Shown here piece after piece: positions 1 to 10,437 of a stretch of DNA of 64,000 nt; the first letter of the stretch is position 1; each line of letters starts with the position of its first letter. The stretch spans positions 4,650,001-4,714,000 of the forward strand of contig NC_083382.1 in the NCBI RefSeq assembly GCF_031755915.1. The letters run 5' to 3'. A program made the translations under genes and the position numbers. The DNA is from Ziziphus jujuba. Taxonomy: Eukaryota > Streptophyta > Magnoliopsida > Rosales > Rhamnaceae. The notes under the pieces were generated by a model. That model saw nothing but the letters and a program-made list of their open reading frames with translations. It searched no databases and had not been told where the DNA came from.

Positions 1-33
1 TTCCTTATGCTTTTGTAATTTTTGTTTTAGGTA

Positions 34-600
34 GTGTTCGTTGTGCGATTTGACGGTTTGATAATGGAAATCGGCAAGGATTCGGGAATGGAGGACGGGG
101 ATTTTATGGTGGAGACTTGCATTACACATACTCTACCCCCGGCATTGACGCTTGAGAAGGGATTAGAGAGTATCAAAGATGCTGTGGGGAAGTTGAAGCT
201 GAATCCTCCTTCTACCTCCAATGGGTTCTTTCGGTTTCAGGTATTGGAAAATTCTGTCTATGATTTTCATTTCACATACTATGTCGTTTCACTTTGCTGT
301 TTTGATACTATGTCGTTTTGTTTGGTTTTCATTTCATATGTGATTCTGTGAGGATTTCTAAAGGTCGCTGTGCCTTCCAGTGTGAAAGCTTTGGATTGGT
401 TTGCCTGTCAGTCAGAGTCTTGCTAGGTTTTTCCTCTGTTTTTATGTTGAAGGAAATAGAAAATCGTGATTGTATGTGAATGAAACCGTTGGAGTTTTTG
501 GAATTGGGTCTGCTATTCACTTTACACGGAGTTCTTCTTCTATCTCAGGAGAGAAGACAACGAGCAAAAGGTTTAGATTCTCGTATCTCTTATTTCTCAC
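34..600 (+). pseudogene. PHYLLO: PHYLLO (MenF-like region) gene fragment, left copy
   Basis: Two exon-like blocks match the N-terminal isochorismate-synthase-like part of plant PHYLLO, a plastid protein of phylloquinone synthesis. Block one (to about 240) reads ETCITHTLPPALTLEKGL and ends in GFFRFQ at a plausible GT donor. Block two starts after an AG at about 363 with VAVPSSVKALDWF and continues, after lesions, as ETVGVFGIGSAIHFTRS. An in-frame TAG follows the SES codons (about 423) and a further frame change is needed before the VFGIG part. No later PHYLLO domain follows, so this is a captured or duplicated fragment. The same exons lie on the minus strand at 61256-61802, where this TAG is absent. 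The family assignment is from recalled motifs. The window starts inside the repeat, so its true left end is unseen. Confidence 0.72.
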
Positions 601-1944
601 TCATCAAAAGCGTCTCCTATGATGATTTAGGGGTTGCATTTGGCTTTTGTTGTTCATTATATATATATATATATATGTAAAAGTAATTTTAACTTTATTA
701 GGACAAGAGTTTCCTTTTTTCTTGTTGAGCTTGATGGCTAAACTGGTTAAAGCTGGGGTTTTGTAATACGTTTCCCCAACTCCTTAAAAGAAAAGGTTTC
801 CCTTTGAATAGTTAGTCTGAAAGATGGATGTTTCAAACTTCTATTTGGAGGGTCATTGACAATTTTGGAGCTATTGAGACTTACAGCTTACCCTATTCCA
901 TTGACATCAAGGTGAAGGAGGTTATGTAATCATTTTTTTAAGTGGCTTTAGGCTAACGAGCGGAATATGTGTTGAATAAGAACCCAAGATTAGTTAGTTA
1001 TTTTGTTGAAAGGTCTATTTGGAAAATGACAAGGCAGAAATGAAATTGAATATTAATGTGAACTCTTCATTGGCAATTATGTAAGGAATGTTTCAACATA
1101 TATGCTAAAGGCTCTAAAACATTTTATGAAAGTTAGACTAATTTTGTCTATTTATTGGAAATTTGTGGTTGGTATGAAAAATTGATTAAGTAATGATGGT
1201 TAGTTGCTTATGGTTATGCATCTAATTATGATGCAAAATTTGTTGCCTTAAAAGGTTCCTGCGTGTTTGATAATTTGCATTTGGTATTGCAAATATGATG
1301 CGTATTGTAGTGGCAATTTTTTAATCTACATTTAGGTGTACGTTGTTTTGCATGGATACTTGGGTCTTTTAGATTTGTATGAATCTTTTCCTTGAAAGCT
1401 CTAAAAATGGTAGCTAGATGCTATTAAATTTAAGTAATGTTTGTGGTTTCTCCATAGATAGAACACATGAGCTCTTGCAAAACAAGGGTAAAACTTCGAC
1501 TGTTCATTAGTCACTGTTTTACATGTGATAGTTATTTAATTTATTGTTTTACGTAGTTGTATGTGATACTTATTTAATGTATGTCTTTGCTGTACTTAGT
1601 TGCCTGGTGCCATTGCTTATATTTTTATTACTGTAGTTGTGTTGTGTAATGGTATGCTTTTTCTTATTCTTCTACTGTTTGTTATTTATTAATTTTTGGT
1701 TATTGGCATTCCAAAGCATTGTTGAATGTTGATCATGTTGATGTTTTGTTTGATTTGTTGCATCTGTGATGTGTAGTTTGTTCTCTGCTACATGTTTTGT
1801 ATTTGTTAGATTACTGGTGGATGAATTTGATGCTGCACTTTGGAAGGTTGGTAGAGGTTGAACCTTTATACTTCTTTATGGATACTCTAGGTATTTAATT
1901 ATTTTCTTTGAAACTTGTATGCTAAATATTGTAACTAACTGCAG
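601..1944 (+). other. Intron-like spacer of the left chimeric gene fragment
   Basis: AT-rich sequence with no convincing open frame. It is repeated in inverted orientation at 59.7-61.25 kb. A short exon-like piece at about 1808-1895 (WWMNLMLHFGRL in one frame, DEFDAALWKVGRG in another) is also found at 59771-60010. The right copy carries about 140 extra bases in the middle of this piece. I cannot assign the piece to a family. A TA run lies at about 659-676. Confidence 0.5.
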
Positions 1945-2165
1945 ATATTTCATTTGATTTCATCCAAGTATCAAATCGGTCTCCGTTTTAATGGAGGTGC
2001 CCCTTATGCTTTTAATGCTATCACTAAAGTTTGGCATTATACCAATTGTGGTGCCAGTTGGTGTTCGAGATTTTGACATTGATGGGGAACATTGGGTCAA
2101 TTCAGGATTGATACCAACAGAGGCTTTTGTAGGAGCTGTAATATTCTCTAGTTTTTATTTATAAA
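1945..2165 (+). pseudogene. SMP-domain (NTMC2 type 5-like) exon fragment, left copy
   Basis: After a polypyrimidine-AG at about 1944 the frame reads YQIGLRFNGGA, then shifts by one base to MLLMLSLKFGIIPIVVPVG and RDFDIDGEHWVNSGLIPTE. This matches the SMP (synaptotagmin-like, mitochondrial, lipid-binding) region of plant NTMC2-type C2-domain proteins, which tether membranes and carry lipids. The shift lies at a CCCC run at about 2014 where GCCCGT would restore the family reading. The downstream SWAFVSLPKIKFEL part expected in the family is missing. It follows the PHYLLO exons in the same orientation, so fragments of two unrelated genes are joined. The right copy (59468-59681) has the same extra base. 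Confidence 0.7.
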
Positions 2166-2770
2166 ACACTTATACAATTTTCTCTTACTAATTCAGATTT
2201 TGTTTTTAGTTTTTGTACATGATTCTCATGTCAATATGATGTGTAAGGCGCATGGACTGTAACCATTGGTGTATTGCTAGACTTCTAGATACTTGGAATC
2301 AAATTTTTATGCATTTCTCATAATTGTTATGCTTGTTCTGGTATTTTTAGTTTATAAAAATGATCATACGGTTGCTTAGGTCCTTCCTTCCATAGATCAC
2401 CATTTTTAAGGGAATCGAGTTTCAAAACACGACTGATCTTTTCATTTTCAATGTCAATCAGATATTGAGAGTTAAACATCATTAATGAAACTCTACAATC
2501 CTGGATAATTTAGAGTATTTAATATATTCATAATTTGAACCATAAATTTGCATGACTCTTTGATTTTTTTTCCCCTGGTAAATATGTCATTTAAAGGCCC
2601 ACTCTTTAATTCTTTGGTTGTTAAATATGTCATTTGATAGTTTCCTGACCTTGCATGTTACATTAGTATATGAGTCTTTGGAAAATTGCATGGTGACGGA
2701 GGAATGAGGCAAGGCTGCATGAGTCAAACATATGAAGGATGCAAAGTGGTTAAGACTAAGACAAAGTTTT
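2166..2770. other. AT-rich noncoding stretch
   Basis: No supported gene. Homology with the right-hand inverted copy stops at about 2247 (the matching end is at about 59382). Beyond that the sequence is AT-rich and intron-like. A 65-codon minus-strand frame here has no recognisable motif. Confidence 0.45.
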
Positions 2771-3782
2771 GAAAAAGTTCTCAAATTTGTACAAAAATTT
2801 GATTATTGTAGGGCCTTCGGTAATTACCAATGAAACCTACGGTAATCAATTTGTTCTTACTTGAAAAATTACCGTAGGTTTCATCGGTAATTACCGAAAC
2901 CCTTATGGTAATCATATTTTACCAATATTTTGGGCCTCACAAGTCCCCTTACGTGTGTTAAATGAAAAACCATGCAAAATATGGATTCTAAAATTATCCT
3001 AAGGAGGGAAAACCCCAAAATATCTGTAAAATTTCTCAAATTGGCCAAAAAATTACAATGACTATAGACCTTCGATAATTCCCGATAAAACCTTTGGTAA
3101 CCAACATATACCCTATAGAAAAATTACCGAAGGTTTCATTGGGAATTACCGAAACCCTTATGGTAATCACATTTTACCAATTTTTTGGGCCCCACAAGTC
3201 CCCTTACGTGTGTTAAATGAAAAAACATAACATATGGATTATCAAATGATCGTAATGAGAGAAAATCCCAAAATTGCTTAAAAAGCTCTCAAATTGGCCA
3301 AAAAAATATGATGACTGTAGACCTTTGGTAATTCCCGATGAAACCTTCGATAACCAACATATACTCTCTGGAAAAATTACCGCAGGTGTCATCGGTAATT
3401 ATCGAAACCCCAGTGGTAATCACATTTTACCAATGTTATGGCCCCCACAAGTCCCATAATGTGTGTTAAATGCAAAAACATGCAAAATATGGATTCTAAA
3501 ATTATCCCAAGGAGGGAAATCAACAAAATCTCTAAAAAAGTTCTCAAATGGCCAAAAATTTACGATGACTGTAGACCTTCGGTAATTCCCGATGAAGCCT
3601 TCGGTAACCAACATATACCCTCTGGAAAAATTACCAATGGTTTCATTGGGAATTACCGAAACTCCTATGGTAATCACATTTTACCAATTTTTTAGGCCCC
3701 ACAAGTCCCCTTACGTGTGTTAAATGAAAAACCATGCAAAATATGGATTCTAAAATTATCCTAAAGAGAGAAAACTCCAAAA
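2771..3782. repeat. GGTAATTACC tandem array, left block
   Basis: About four direct units of roughly 250-265 bp, with the marker CCTTCGGTAATT or a variant recurring near 2814, 3066, 3331 and 3583. Each unit carries several copies or near-copies of the perfect palindrome GGTAATTACC, a conserved TTTTACCAAT block, a GTCCCCTTACGTGTGTTAAA block and AAATATGGATTCTAAAATTA. The same family forms the larger inverted array at 52480-54716, so this block is probably a remnant of the same type of element. It ends abruptly at about 3782, where CACTA terminal sequence begins. Confidence 0.9.
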
Positions 3783-3985
3783 TATATTTAGCGACACTAT
3801 ATGAAACAGTCGCTAATATATTTTTAGTGATATTGTGGTGAAGCGTCACTAAATAATGCGTCGCTATAAGGGATTGATAAAATACGTCGCTAAAAGTCAA
3901 TATGCATCACTAAAAACTAAAAGATAGGCGACTCTCATTGTGCGACGCATTTATTGCATCATTTATCAATTGGATTCTAGTAGTG
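3783..3985 (+). mobile_element. CACTA transposon 'A', 3' terminal remnant
   Basis: About 200 bp with dispersed GTCGCTAAAA-type subterminal motifs and the terminus GATTCTAGTAGTG at 3973-3985. This is the reverse complement of a CACTA-type end (CACTACTAGAATC) and is identical to the 3' end of element B at 38718-38730. The rest of the element is absent. To the left is the unrelated GGTAATTACC array, and to the right is R4 repeat sequence (CAACGATATTACCAACACC). The left junction is therefore a rearrangement or deletion breakpoint. Confidence 0.8.
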
Positions 3986-4590
3986 CAGACAACGATATTA
4001 CCAACACCACCCTTCTTTGTCCCAATATTTTATTAAATTTATATAAAATCTCAAATGTATTTTTAAATCTTAATTTTTAATGAGATTTAGGGGGATGTAT
4101 TCAATTTAAAATTTGAAAGATTTTAAAAGTCTTTAAAAAAGTTTAGAGGTATTCGATTTAGATTTTAAAAGAGTACAGACAAGTTTAATGATATTCAATT
4201 TAGATTTTGATGGATTTTATAAAAGTCCATTAAAATCTAAGTGTATTCAATTAAGACTTTGTAGAATCTTGTTAAAATCTGATGGTATTCAAAAAGTCAT
4301 TGATTTTAAAAGACTTTAAAAAATGATAGATTTTAATGGATTTAAAAAGATTTTAACAGTAAAATTGTGAAGAAAATTGTCAATATGAAATCCAGCCTTA
4401 AACCTAAAGATTTCTTTGAATTCTTATAAAATCTTTATAGAGTCTGTACAATTGCATAACAGTCCATCAAATCCTTTAAAGTTTATAACTCATTTTAAAT
4501 CTATTAAATTCTAAATTGAATACATCTCCCTTAAAAACCAATCACAAAGTTCTAATAAAAAATCTACCATAACATTCTAAAACAAACTGA

Positions 4591-4593
<3 letters not shown>
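3986..4593. repeat. R4 section (distal part) preceding unit 1, split by a MITE
   Basis: The start matches R4 in other units: CAACGATATTACCAACACC here, CAACGATATTATCAATACC at 17846 and a close version at about 21014. The end matches 39410-39535. It shows that one more copy of repeat R once lay upstream of unit 1. No coding potential is seen. A TA run (4594-4622) marks the passage into R1. Confidence 0.7.
4090..4530. mobile_element. Tourist-like (PIF/Harbinger) MITE, 441 bp
   Basis: The left end GGGGGATGTATTCAATTTA and the reverse complement of the right end GGGAGATGTATTCAATTTA form terminal inverted repeats that extend imperfectly to about 30-35 bp. It is flanked by TTA at 4087-4089 and 4531-4533, the target duplication typical of PIF/Harbinger. 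The homologous place in unit 2 (about 39474, AATGAAATTTATAAATCAAT) lacks the element and reads straight through. It has no coding capacity. The interior is rich in short GATTTTAAAA-like repeats. Confidence 0.88.

Positions 4594-4622
<29 letters not shown>
4594..4622. repeat. (TA)n microsatellite
   Basis: An uninterrupted run of alternating T and A. The homologous place in unit 3 (about 39536-39553) also has a TA run but a shorter one. Confidence 0.9.
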
Positions 4623-6464
4623 CTTTTATACATTGCTGTTTTGCCTTTTTTTTATTTTATTTTTATTTTTTTGGGTGTGTAGCGGCTTGAGCATGAGGAC
4701 TCGTACTTTTAGAACAAGATGTATTACATTTTCCACCATAACATTAACTTTAAATACAAAAATTGGACAGTTTATTATTAATGTACATAATTTATATACA
4801 TTCATAGAGGTCTCCAAGTTAATTATAACCAAAACAAAAAAGGTCTCCAACCACTTCCAAGCAACTTTCACAGTGGTAGTTAACTAGCATGAGTTTGACA
4901 AATTTTCTGAGAACTCATATATTTTAAAGTCATTACATCCATTTGTAAAACAGAAAATACAAAATTATTTATGCAAAAATTTTATATTCTAAAGAAATTA
5001 TTTTAATATGTATCACAACCACCATATTTATAAAAAGAAAAAAAAAAAAAAAGAGGTTAATCAACGGCTCGAGCGCAGAAAACCCAAATTTACCCAGAAA
5101 TCCAAAAATCAACTCCCGCACTTATAACCGATTGAACAAGAAAATGATTTTAAAAAATGGGGAAAAAAAATAAAGTGTGTTTGTTCAAGTGTAGCATTCC
5201 AACTTCAAAATTAAGCTGCAAATGTTGAAAAAACAAGTTTGGAGATGAATATTGGAAATTTGGGATTTGAGAATATGACAAAGAAGGAAAACCCAGATCA
5301 AGTTTTTATTAATGCAACCAGGAGAAAAAAAAAAAACTCAATTTTAGTGGTTATTAATGCAAAAGGTAATTGATCTGGTTCAGACAAAAATTAAAAAAAA
5401 AAAATAGATGAAATTTTTTTTTTATGTTTCTGTAAAAAGGTCAAAATCTCACACAAAAAAAAAAAAAAAAAGAGACTCAGTTGAGTATTAGATGGCTCAG
5501 CATTTATGAGCCTGAAAGTAACTTTAGAGTTTCCCTTGTAGTGTGGGAAGGAGGAAAAAAAAAACAAAAAAAAAAAAAAGAAATTGTAAGTTTGATAAGG
5601 CTGGAGATGACGTTGATCCATCTAAATGTTCAAGTCTGTTAATCGATTTTATAGCTGTATTTAATGGAAATAATCGATAGTTTATAATTATTAGTAATTA
5701 TAAAGTGGTAAAATGATGTGGCAAAGTTGTCTAGATGTCCTTCATTGAATGAAGGAGTATCCACCTAAATCAATACTCCGGAAGTAGAGTTTTTCCCCTA
5801 TATTATTAATAATAACAAGTCCCACATCGGTCAAAATAAAGGTACAATAACACTTTATAACCACGATTTGGAGTAACGTGGGAAAAGCCGGGCTAAATGG
5901 CACTAGCTTGTTACTCAAGCGAGAGCACCAAAATGGTTGAAGAAATTGCCCTACTCCTTAGCCAGTTGACCAGCACCTTGACTTGAATTGCCACCTCAGC
6001 AAAACACTGCAGCCGCACGTTAAGCCTATCTCTACTCCCATGACAAATAGGACCAGCACTAGGACTAGTAGTAACACCGAATCGCCAAGTGAAACGAGAG
6101 ACCTATGGAAAGCCCACATGGTACCCCACAAAAAGACAAGTAGAGGACTGGAACACCTTTGAAGCGGAACCAAAAAGGCCCATGCAGGACTCTAAATAAA
6201 AAAATAATAATAATATTAAATGAAGACGATGACCAAAAAGTCAACCAAAAAAGACAAGGCTCTAGAGAGAAAGGAAGCCAGTGCTGGCTGGGAATGGGTG
6301 CGTTAGTGTCTATGGCGTTAAAGTTGGGCTAAGCTCAAATTTCAACAGCCAATTTTTTGTTTTACCTTTCTTTATAGCTGCTAATAATAATTTGTGATCC
6401 TTATTAGACTTACACACTAAGGTTTTTCATTTGATTTTTATATCCTTTTAATTAATGGAAACTA
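4623..6464. repeat. R1 section of composite repeat, unit 1
   Basis: Collinear with 39554-41340 at high identity apart from small indels and poly-A/T runs. Shared landmarks are the AGAACAAGATGT block (4711 and 39642), the TGTCCTTC block near 5734 (40638), the motif AACAAGTCCCACATCGGTCA (5815 and 40713) and the GGAAGCCAGTGCTGGCTGGG block (6269 and 41213). No frame in it has recognisable protein motifs. Short frames such as 4633-4887 are conserved only because the DNA is duplicated. Confidence 0.8.
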
Positions 6465-6581
6465 GGGACTGTTTGGCCAGCTGTTTTTGGAACACTTTTC
6501 TGTTCTTGAAAACAGAAAATTGTTTCTAAAACAACAACATAGTTGTTTGGCCAGTTGTTTCTAAAAACATATCTAGAAAAG

Positions 6582-6885
6582 AAATTTAAAAAAAAAAATT
6601 GGAAAAACATCAAAAAGATGTTTCCACCTATTCTCTCACCTTCACTGGTCTCGAAACTTTCACACTTTTCGATCCACTCACACCACCTAACCTTCATCGA
6701 ACAGATCTCGAATAGCCAGCCGTTCCTTCAACAAATTTAAAAAAAAAAAATTGGAAAAACATCAAAAAGATGTTTCCACCTGTTCTCTCACCTTCACTGG
6801 TCTCAAAACTTTCACCGCTCTTCGACCCGCTCACACCAGCTAACCTTCATCGAACAGATCTCGAATAGCCAACCGTTCCTTCAAC
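6582..6885. repeat. Tandem duplication, about 151 bp x 2
   Basis: Both copies begin AAATTTAAAAAAAAAA and continue through TTGGAAAAACATCAAAAAGA to CGTTCCTTCAAC. The first is 6582-6732, the second 6733-6885. They differ by a few substitutions and small indels. The duplication lies in the 5' noncoding part of the Harbinger element. Confidence 0.88.
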
Positions 6886-8170
6886 AAATTTCGAACAGAT
6901 CTCTGCTCTTGAAGTTCACCGATCGAGGTTTTTCTTCTCTTCTCAAATCTCAAAATTTCATTCTCTGGTTTTGGATATTTTTCTTCTGAGTATGTTCATT
7001 CTATGGTTTTGGGTGTACCGCTGAAAATTTTTTTTTTTTTTTTTCTGTGTGAGAAAAATTGGAAGGTTTTTTTTTGTTTTTTTTTTAGTGTTCTTAAGTT
7101 GGGTTTATTCAGAATTTATCTCCAGAATGAAAATTTTGGTTGGATTTTGTATTTCTGTTGATAAATTAAGCGTGTTTGTAGTTTTGTTGGATTTGGGTTT
7201 AATTGCTTATTATTGATTGTGAATTTTTCTTGGTTAACCTTTGAGTCTCATACCAATTGCACGATACTCTGCAACCTTTCTTTCTTCTTCTTCTTCCTCC
7301 TTCCGACATCTTTGATGAAACTTCTTTGTCTTTTCCCTCTGTTGGGCTTGCCATTCCTAAAATAGAAAAAATAAAAATTAAAAAAAAAAAGGAGCTCAAA
7401 TTCAACCCAACTTTGCACATATACTAAATGGTATTCAAAACCAGTCAGAAAATCACTTTACATCGAATACATGGTCGAAGATGAACTGGGTAATGGTGTG
7501 GGTGGTGTGCAAGTCAACCTCAAAACCTTGCCTTCCATTTTCCTTTTTCTTTTTTTCTTTTTTTTCTTTTTTGGTTTTTTCTTTGGGGTCTTTTCCTTCT
7601 TTATCAGATAACCCGATACAGAGGGAGTGAGAGTGCGACTGAATAATTGTACTTGGGATAGACGGAGATAGATAAATAATCTTCAAACTAGACATACCTT
7701 TTACGTATAGGATGTTTAGGTGCAGTTTTTTTAGTTGTTTTGGTAGAGCTATCACTTTAAGCCAAGGTCAGTTCTATCTTTGGGTTGAAAGATCAAAGGG
7801 GAAGCAGTAAATGTGCACCTATTGCAGACTACATAGAAATAGATAGGAAATAGGAGCTAGACATATTAATGTAGATTAAGATAGTTCCCTTTTTTTTCTT
7901 TTTTATCAAACCCATTTTTGACAAATGGGTTCTACTATGTTCTGTTTTTACTGAATGATGAAGATTGGAATTTACACTGTTGTTAATTTGGTCTTCCAGT
8001 TTCATGTTGATCATCTTTCTTGCCTTTTCATATATCTCCTAATTGTTTTGTCTTTGTTTCAGCATGGATTTGTCTCTCTCAGTTTCTATGATGATTGCCT
8101 TTGCTGAAACTTTTAAATTCCTAGAAATGTTTATGATGATTGATTCAATTCTGCTGTTTATTTTTTCTGT

Positions 8171-8421
8171 AGTATATTTTTATGATGTCCACTATGGAAA
8201 ATGATGGTGGTGATGATTCAACTCTATGGGGTGCTACCAATGAATAGATTTATATAGATGTTATAGTAGATTTGATAAACAAAAGTGGTATGAAAGATGG
8301 TTAGTTCAATTTAAAGGAATGGACTAATATGCTTGAAGCTTTGAATAATAAGACTAAAAGAAACTACAACATAAAGCAAATTAAGCAGAAATTTCCATTA
8401 CCTAAAGAAGGTAAAACATAA
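8171..8421 (+). pseudogene. Harbinger ORF1, Myb/SANT-like DNA-binding fragment
   Basis: The frame from ATG 8181 reads MMSTMENDGGDD, then LWGATNE, a stop (TAG, about 8245), IYIDVIVDLINKSGMKDG, another stop (about 8300), FNLKEWTNMLEALNNKT and YNIKQIKQKFP. The spacing of W, the hydrophobic helix and the K-rich helix fits the Myb/SANT-like domain of plant PIF/Harbinger ORF1, which partners the nuclease in end binding. Two in-frame stops and the absence of the C-terminal half make it non-functional. It lies about 70 bp upstream of the nuclease exon in the same orientation. Confidence 0.6.
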
Positions 8422-8490
8422 AAAGATTTATAGTATTATTTGGTTTTTTTAGCTGTATAATACATGATTGCAGTTTTACTATCTTTTTAG

Positions 8491-8963
8491 GTGAATATTA
8501 GGTTGTTGATTCTGGATTTCCATGTACCGTGGGTTTTCTTCCTCCATTTAGAGGTGAAAGATATCATTTACAAGAATACCATGGTAGAGGTTGCCAACCA
8601 AGAGGACCAAAAGAATTGTTTAATTATAGGCATTCTTCACTTAGAAATGTTATTGAATGTTGTTTGGGGTGTTGAAAGAGCAGTTTCGAATTTTAAAATT
8701 AATGCCACCTTATAAACAAAGTAAACAACCTTTGATAGTTATAGCTTGCTGTACACTACATAATTTCATTCGAAAGTGGGCACAAAATAATGTTATGTTT
8801 AGATAATGGAAAGAAGAAGAACAAGAGATTGAAGATGAAGAAGCTGGTACAAGTGGATCAACACAACAGTATAGATTTGTCAGACGAAGCAGTAACAGCT
8901 ATGGCAGCTTATCAAAATCAGCTTTCACAAGTAATGTGGCATGACCATGTTAGTAATATGTAA
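8491..8963 (+). pseudogene. HARBI1-like (DDE_Tnp_4) transposase, 3' part
   Basis: Read with one frame change, this gives VDSGFPCTVGFLPPFRGERY, then RGPKELFNYRHSSLRNVIE, GVLKEQFRILKLMPPYK and IACCTLHNFIRKW, the classic C-terminal half of PIF/Harbinger nucleases. VDSGF holds the second catalytic Asp, and the Glu of RNVIE fits the third acidic position. A single-base loss near 8663 (TGTTTGGGG instead of a Phe-Gly codon pair) shifts the frame. A second shift near 8803 precedes an acidic, Gln-rich tail ending at TAA 8961-8963. The N-terminal half with the first catalytic Asp is absent, so the gene is dead. Confidence 0.85.
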
Positions 8964-9035
8964 ATATTAGTAATTTAATGGATATTTATAGTTGGAGATT
9001 TTATATTAGACTTATCAAATTTAATTTCCTATTAC

Positions 9036-10276
9036 CAACACACAGTATTATTATCACTGGCCACTGCATTTATTATTATTTTTTATTTTGGTAACAGCCC
9101 ACAACAGAATGTTGCACTATTACTAGTCCTTTCAATCTAATGCTAATCAATTGCCATTTTGGTCAGTTTATATTTATGTTGTACATAGGGTAGATGAAAA
9201 AATTCAATATATGTTCTGATCCTAAGTTTGTATATATATATATATATTCTATTGGGTATCATTACACAAATTTATGTTGTTTGACTAGGACCATATATTA
9301 TATGTAAAACTATTAATTTTTTTTGGGATAGATTGCTTATGTACAAAATTAGGTGGGCAACATTAAATGGTAGACTAAAATTACATGTGTATATCTATAT
9401 CTATATATATATATATGCTACTGTGGACTATGAATATTGGTCAAAATCCATTGTTATATGTAATCAGATTGCAATTGGATGGTTGTACTCCACCAAGAGA
9501 TGGCTGATGATGTCCTGTAAGTCTTTTTATGATGCAGATATTTATAAATTTTTAACTTGCACATATATATAAAGTATACATTATTTTAACACTTATTTCA
9601 AGTAACATATTGTCTGATGTATATTTGTAAATTAAAAACTTATGGATGCCTGTATCACAGTAAAATTAAATAAAAAATATTAAAATCTTTTATTAAAAGG
9701 AAAAAAAAAATTTCCTTTTAGTGCTGCTGAATTATTAATTGCTATTTGCCAAAAATCCAATAGGAACAAAGTGAAATAAATTGAAATTCAAAAGATTAAA
9801 TTGGAGTGTTTTAAATTTAAAAGTGAAAAGTGGAATTTCTTCAAACTATAAAATACTAAAATACAATTAACTCTAAAGAGAATTGAAAAATATTTGAGGT
9901 ATAAATTGTGATTTCGAGTAACAAAGAAAAATATATAATAAGCAAAATAAAAAGGGACTTTAAAATTTATGCTAGATTATAAAATAAAAAAAGAAAAGAA
10001 AATAAATATAATTTATATGAAATTAAACACCATGACCATGCATGTTTTGCATGAAATTTGAATAATAGCGATGACTCACTGATTGAAAATTGAATCCTAG
10101 CAATCTCTTTTGCCTCCTTTCACCTTCTAACTAGTTTATATATTTAAGTTATCCTTGTTATTTATTTATTTATTTTTGTTCATGTTCCCACTTAATAGAT
10201 TGTTTAACGGTATTTACATATTGTTATCAATGCCTGATGATTACTACAGCAGAAATGGATAGCGAAGGTAACAGCA
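9036..10276. repeat. R2 section of composite repeat, unit 1
   Basis: Collinear with 17956-19036 (partial), 42180-42906 and 62690-64000. Landmarks are ACACACAGTATTATTATCAC, the block CCATGACCATGCATGTTTTG (10031) and GATGACTCACTGATTGAAAA (10070). Homology ends at about GAAGGTAACAGCAC (10265-10278), where the cargo segment begins. It is very AT-rich, and the 79-codon frame at 9333 has no recognisable motif. Confidence 0.78.
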
Positions 10277-10437
10277 CTAAAAGCCCTCCAACATAATCCG
10301 TGATAAAATATTGGGAAAGAGGGATGAAACACAAGTTTTGCCTCTCAGTGATAGTATCAGTATCATCTTTGATCAAAATCACCTCTGCACAATCACCACT
10401 GTTGTTGTCAGTCTCAGCTTCAACCGTGATATAAAAC
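10255..10437 (-). other. Exon-like minus-strand open stretch, unrecognised
   Basis: The minus strand stays open for about 60 codons and reads in part VEAETDNNSGDCAEVILIKD and IPLSQYFITDYVGG. Base composition is less AT-rich than its surroundings. No family is recognised. It starts at the R2/cargo boundary of unit 1, in the same orientation as the PADRE fragment, so it may be another captured exon. It could also be chance. Confidence 0.25.

Larger units (their letters stand above)
6465..9035 (+). mobile_element. PIF/Harbinger-type DNA transposon, right end not found
   Basis: The left end GGGACTGTTTGGCCAGCTGT is a typical PIF/Harbinger-like terminus, and a related block (GTTTGGCCAGTTGTTT) recurs at about 6543. 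It follows AACTA. The matching place in unit 3 (GAAACTAAGC, about 41386) and unit 4 (AAACTAAGC, about 62621) is empty, so CTA (6462-6464) is the likely 3-bp target site. The element contains a Myb/SANT-like frame and a HARBI1-like nuclease frame, the two genes expected in this superfamily. I find no matching right terminus before R2 sequence resumes at about 9036, so the right end is deleted or too diverged. Confidence 0.72.

Noticed and set aside
3438..3695. Open frames of 60-85 codons repeated through the GGTAATTACC arrays (also 53336-53545, 54369-54620), with units near a multiple of three
   Set aside because: Frames are open on both strands, most units have a stop at TCCTAAGG, and the reading follows the palindromic DNA. 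Repeat architecture explains them better than coding.
5391..5621. Phe-rich minus-strand frame
   Set aside because: It is made from poly-A runs of the R1 repeat and unit 3 does not conserve it as a frame.
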